Shown here piece after piece: positions 4,586 through 7,802 of a stretch of 7,802 nucleotides of DNA. The stretch is from Deltaproteobacteria bacterium. Lineage in GTDB: Bacteria > Desulfobacterota > Dissulfuribacteria > Dissulfuribacterales > UBA3076. The stretch covers positions 1 through 7,802 of the forward strand of contig JAGGRV010000509.1 of the NCBI GenBank assembly GCA_021159445.1. The letters are read 5' to 3'. The translations under genes were made by a program, and so were the position numbers. Under the pieces are notes generated by a model, which made no database searches, had not been told where the DNA came from, and worked only from the letters and a program-made list of their open reading frames with translations. The stretch's first letter is position 1, and every line of letters begins with the position of its first letter.

Positions 4586-6283
4586 ATGAACAGGGTTGTA
4601 AAAACATTACTGTGTCTAGTTGTTATGGTTTTGATCTTTGCCGCCGATGGTTTTGCTCTCGACAAGTATTATCTTCTAAAAAAGGGTAACATTGCCAGAG
4701 ATGAAGGAAAAATTGAAGAAGCTATAGAATACTACCAGGAATATATTGAATCCCATCCAACCACCCGCTGGGCACACTCTAATCAATACCATAAGAGAAT
4801 ACAATATTACATAAGAAATCTCCTTATAGCTTATTCAAATATACTCGACATATATAAGGAAAATGGGGAAAGCGAGCCGCTTGATAAATGGATCAAGAAA
4901 TTGAAAGATGCCTATTTCAGCAGTAGTTTTGGCTCGAAGAACATGTACAGCCTTGCCAGGATTTACCTTGACAATGGCCTTTCGCCAGACGCAATAATCC
5001 TTTTTGAGCAGATAATCAGAGAACAAGAGAAGAATCACAACCCGAACAACAACAAAGTCATGTTGAGGGCTTATTCTAAGCTCTTAAAGATATACAAGTC
5101 TCAAGGAAAAAATGAAAAAGCAACAAGCTTAATTGGATCATTAAGATCAAATTACCCGGCATCTGATTTTGATCTCAAGGATAAACATAAACTTGCTGCA
5201 TTATACCTGAAATATGGCATGGAAACCGATGGAGAAGAATTACTAAGAGAGATAATCGATGAAGGCGACTTCCATAGCGATTCTTCAAATATAAATGTTC
5301 TGATAAAGACATACTCAAAATTATTAAAGATTTGTCATAACAAGAAAGATAGAGACTGCGTTGAACAATTGGCGGAACAAATATCTCACAAATTTTCTGC
5401 ACCGGGCCTTTCTCCTAACAACATGTATACTCTGGCCATAGCGTATTTAAAGTGTGGGAAAAAGGAAGAAGGCTCAAGGTTCCTTACGGAAATAACAGAC
5501 CACTATTCATATACGACGTTTGGGCGAAAGGCCCTTTTTCTTTTAGGCAGGCTATCCCAGAGCAATAAGGATTGGGATTCTGCAATAGGGTATTATGCTG
5601 AATACGTAAAGAGATATCCTGATCCGCCTTTTTTTGCCCTCAAGGCATATTCAAGATTGATCGATTCTTACTGGTCAAGAGATGCCAACATGGAATTAGT
5701 TCAAGACGAGACGAGAGACCTGTGTGACATAGTCAATGGCATTTCGGATTTTGAGACTCAATTGAACCTTGCCAGGGATTTGAGATGGAAGGGCATGGAT
5801 GAAATGGCCTCAGCCACGTTTAGTCTTGGATTATCCTCTGCCATGACATTTATTTCAGAAAACAAAAATACATACAAGGCATTAAGGGCCTACTGGACAA
5901 TAGAAAAATATGCCTATGCCATGGACAGATTTGATTTGGTTGAAGAAAGTGCTAATCGAGTTTTGGAGATTGTCAATAAATTAAAGAATGCTTCATTAAG
6001 ATCTGAAAGGAGCGAAAAGGTAGAACATATAAAATCCCAGACATATCTCTGGCTTGCAAAGGTTTACAGAGAAAGGCAAGATCATCCGGAAGCAGCGAGA
6101 TTTCTGAAAATGTTTATTGAAAACTATCCGAACCATAAAGACATGGATTATGCCAGATATGAATTGGGGATGGTTTGCGAAGATGAAAACGACTCAGAGG
6201 AAGCGATAAGTATGTACCGTAAGATCGGAGATGGTATGTGGAAGAGAAAGGCCGAGAAGAGATTATCAATTTTAGGACATTAA
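4586..6283 (+). CDS. exported TPR-repeat protein
   Basis: The 565-residue product has a Sec signal (1-24, FA|LDK), so it acts in the periplasm or at the outer membrane. Residues 25-57 form a typical TPR (KKGNIARDEGKIEEAIEYYQEYIES). Residues 83-322 contain three 80-residue units, each with a YSxLLxIY-type helix (83, 163, 243) and an xMYxLAxxYL-type helix (121, 201, 281). The C-terminal part (about 475-560) again has clear TPRs (YLWLAKVYRERQDHPEAARF and a second at EDENDSEEAISMYRKI), similar to the tails of CpoB/YbgF- and BamD-type proteins. TPRs bind partner proteins, and no enzymatic domain is visible. It lies 41 bases after the nucleosidase-like gene and 4 bases before the Ig-like gene, so the three are probably one transcription unit and their products may meet in the envelope. 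Function is otherwise unknown. Confidence 0.85.
   Translation: MNRVVKTLLCLVVMVLIFAADGFALDKYYLLKKGNIARDEGKIEEAIEYYQEYIESHPTTRWAHSNQYHKRIQYYIRNLLIAYSNILDIYKENGESEPLDKWIKKLKDAYFSSSFGSKNMYSLARIYLDNGLSPDAIILFEQIIREQEKNHNPNNNKVMLRAYSKLLKIYKSQGKNEKATSLIGSLRSNYPASDFDLKDKHKLAALYLKYGMETDGEELLREIIDEGDFHSDSSNINVLIKTYSKLLKICHNKKDRDCVEQLAEQISHKFSAPGLSPNNMYTLAIAYLKCGKKEEGSRFLTEITDHYSYTTFGRKALFLLGRLSQSNKDWDSAIGYYAEYVKRYPDPPFFALKAYSRLIDSYWSRDANMELVQDETRDLCDIVNGISDFETQLNLARDLRWKGMDEMASATFSLGLSSAMTFISENKNTYKALRAYWTIEKYAYAMDRFDLVEESANRVLEIVNKLKNASLRSERSEKVEHIKSQTYLWLAKVYRERQDHPEAARFLKMFIENYPNHKDMDYARYELGMVCEDENDSEEAISMYRKIGDGMWKRKAEKRLSILGH
4832..5551 (+). repeat. three 80-codon repeats inside the TPR gene
   Basis: The units 4832-5071, 5072-5311 and 5312-5551 align at a period of exactly 240 bases without gaps, judged from the anchor helices YSNILDIY, YSKLLKIY and YSKLLKIC and from the positions of SLARIYL, KLAALYL and TLAIAYL. 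They are diverged at the DNA level, so the duplication is old and the length has been held constant. Confidence 0.65.
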
Positions 6284-6287
6284 GCTT

Positions 6288-7763
6288 ATGCATGTATTGA
6301 GAGGGAAAATACTATTGTTATCTTTGACAATAGTGTTTTTTCATACAGCACATATCCATGCATGGGAGTGTGAAGTAACACTGAACGGTCCAAATACGAT
6401 AAAGGTAGGCCAGACAATCACCTTAAGTACCTCAGGAACCCCAGAAGGTGGTTCCTATTCCTGGTTTAATACGCCCAACCTCGTGCCACATGGTTCAACT
6501 GCAGAGTTAACAGGTTTTGTTCCCTCATTCTCCGATTACATTCGGGTTGGAGTCACGTATACCACTCCGAGGGGCAAAAGATGTATTGCTAGAAAATGGA
6601 TCTATGTCTGCATATGTTACGTAAGGATAAGTGGTCCCAACGAGGTTAAGGTGGGAGAGACCATTAGTTTGCACGCTGATGGTGATCCACCGGACGGCAC
6701 CTATGCGTGGTCGCCAGTGCCGGGTCTTGTACCAAGCGGCTCATCAGCACAATTTACCGGCCAGGTTCCAAGCAACGTAAGCATTGGAGTTACCTATACA
6801 ACCCCTGATGAGAAAACGTGTTCTGATACGCATGAGATCACAGTATCAGAAGAATGTTCTGTTTCCTTATCAGGACCATCGGAAGTGGGAATAGGTGACA
6901 CAATCAGCCTTGCTGCATCAGGAAGTCCTGGTGGCGGTACCTATACCTGGTCGCCAGTGCCGGGTCTTGTAGCTAATGGATCATCGGCACAATTTACCGG
7001 CCAGGTTCCAAGCAACGTAAGCATTGGAGTTACCTATACAACCCCTGATGGGGGAACCTGCACCGATACGCATGTTGTCACCGCCTTTGGGGTAGGGTCA
7101 ATCACCGGGCCGATCTGTGTTAATTCGGGCTCGACATTGACCAAGGATCACTTCACTATTATGACCGATCCTATCGGCTTTGAACATCTAATTACAGTCA
7201 ATCCATTAACGTTCAGCATCTTATCCCAATCTGAAGAGGCAACCGTCATAGCCTCTTGTGGTCCTGGTACAGCAGACGATGCAACGACCACGATTATAGT
7301 GGTCAATAGCAATGTGAAGAATGGGAAAAGTATTTCTTTTGAAATCCCTAATTTTCTGAACGATGTATTGAAAAAAATAGGTCTTGGAGACAAGGCCGAT
7401 CTTTCTGTGAAAGACACCTTTAAAGACTTCAACGAATGCTGTGAATTTGGCGTTTCCACATCCACAGATGGAACGTTCGCTGTCACTTTGTCCATAGGTG
7501 CCGGCCCATTCACAATCATTGGGATTCCCATACCGCCAAGGTTCAAGGAATGGGTTTCGGCAGACATGGTGAACGTAACTCTATCAGGAGGAGGAAGTGT
7601 TGCTATAGATGGGAGCTACAAAGCCTGTGAAGAGAACACAAATTGGAGCGGGGGAGGAGATCTCACCGCTGGGGTTGATGTGGGGGGTAAACTCACGTTG
7701 AACGCTCCAGATGTCATTGTAATCAAGCAGGAAATAAAGGGTTCAACAACTCGTCAGTCATAA
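6288..7763 (+). CDS. exported protein with three Ig/PKD-like repeats
   Basis: The 491-residue product has a Sec signal (1-25, IHA|WE). Three beta-sandwich-like repeats follow at about 28-107, 110-188 and 190-268. Each has a GP near its start (34, 116, 196), a V.VG.TI.L strand, a central Trp (59, 141, 221), PGLV or PNLV, and a VTYTTP strand. Each is bracketed by a Cys pair (28/99, 110/178, 190/258), which suggests a disulfide per domain and an oxidising location. A fourth, diverged unit may lie at 272-340. The C-terminal part (about 345-491) is Gly- and beta-rich with no family I recognise. Such repeats usually serve adhesion or structural roles at the cell surface. I see no membrane anchor, LPxTG or autotransporter barrel. 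The start lies 4 bases after the TPR stop, with AGGA at 6274-6277, so the two genes are probably translationally coupled. Confidence 0.85.
   Translation: MHVLRGKILLLSLTIVFFHTAHIHAWECEVTLNGPNTIKVGQTITLSTSGTPEGGSYSWFNTPNLVPHGSTAELTGFVPSFSDYIRVGVTYTTPRGKRCIARKWIYVCICYVRISGPNEVKVGETISLHADGDPPDGTYAWSPVPGLVPSGSSAQFTGQVPSNVSIGVTYTTPDEKTCSDTHEITVSEECSVSLSGPSEVGIGDTISLAASGSPGGGTYTWSPVPGLVANGSSAQFTGQVPSNVSIGVTYTTPDGGTCTDTHVVTAFGVGSITGPICVNSGSTLTKDHFTIMTDPIGFEHLITVNPLTFSILSQSEEATVIASCGPGTADDATTTIIVVNSNVKNGKSISFEIPNFLNDVLKKIGLGDKADLSVKDTFKDFNECCEFGVSTSTDGTFAVTLSIGAGPFTIIGIPIPPRFKEWVSADMVNVTLSGGGSVAIDGSYKACEENTNWSGGGDLTAGVDVGGKLTLNAPDVIVIKQEIKGSTTRQS
6708..6810 (+). repeat. near-identical DNA repeat, copy 1 (Ig repeat 2)
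   Basis: Bases 6708-6731 equal 6948-6971, and 6747-6810 equal 6987-7050 without a mismatch, both at an offset of 240. The rest of the two units is clearly diverged, so the identical tracts point to recent duplication or gene conversion between Ig repeats 2 and 3. Confidence 0.9.
6948..7050 (+). repeat. near-identical DNA repeat, copy 2 (Ig repeat 3)
   Basis: This is the second copy of 6708-6810, within the third Ig-like domain. The first Ig repeat (about 6369-6608) is too diverged to share these identical tracts. The 39 bases after the stop codon (7764-7802) hold nothing I can support. Confidence 0.9.
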
Positions 7764-7802
7764 GTTTCTCAAGAAAAGACAGGTACACCTCTCCTGTATT
7801 GC

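Noticed and set aside
7148..7567. 139-residue minus-strand ORF within the Ig-like gene
   Set aside because: It is antisense to a well-supported coding region and shows no family features.

Overview
The window falls into two compositionally different parts. Bases 1 to about 1560 are GC-rich (42 of 60 bases are G or C in 481-540) and hold one minus-strand housekeeping-type gene, an RhlE-family DEAD-box RNA helicase. From about 1580 onward the DNA is AT-rich (15 of 60 G or C in 4801-4860), and every gene reads on the plus strand. At the seam lies an apparent remnant of the 3' end of trpA (tryptophan synthase alpha chain). The right-hand block therefore looks like acquired DNA next to an older chromosomal segment. 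The organism is probably a diderm bacterium, because there are one Tat signal and three Sec signals. A Desulfobacterota-like or similar Gram-negative is a guess only; nothing here fixes the taxon.

The centre of the window (2354-3715) is a retron. A 13-base inverted repeat (a1 2354-2366, a2 2469-2481) encloses an msr-type hairpin and an msd-type hairpin. It is followed 19 bases later by a reverse transcriptase with the retron hallmarks: an NAxxH motif, a YADD catalytic box and a VTG-like ITG motif. A TTTTAG element at 2372-2377 ends an inner a1:a2-side helix and gives a good candidate for the branching guanosine. The predicted msDNA is short, roughly 50-60 nt.

Around the retron lies a compact plus-strand gene string. 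Upstream is a small Cys-rich protein with a twin-arginine signal, whose stop codon is the first three bases of a1. Downstream, with gaps of 25, 41 and 4 bases, come an exported MTA/SAH-nucleosidase-like protein that lacks two of the three classic catalytic or ribose-binding acidic residues, an exported TPR protein with an exact 80-residue super-repeat, and an exported protein with three Cys-bracketed Ig/PKD-like repeats.

The spacing suggests one operon. If so, this is a retron whose accessory genes encode envelope or secreted products rather than the usual cytoplasmic toxin, which I do not recognise as a described retron type. That functional link is inference from gene order; the retron itself is directly supported by the sequence.
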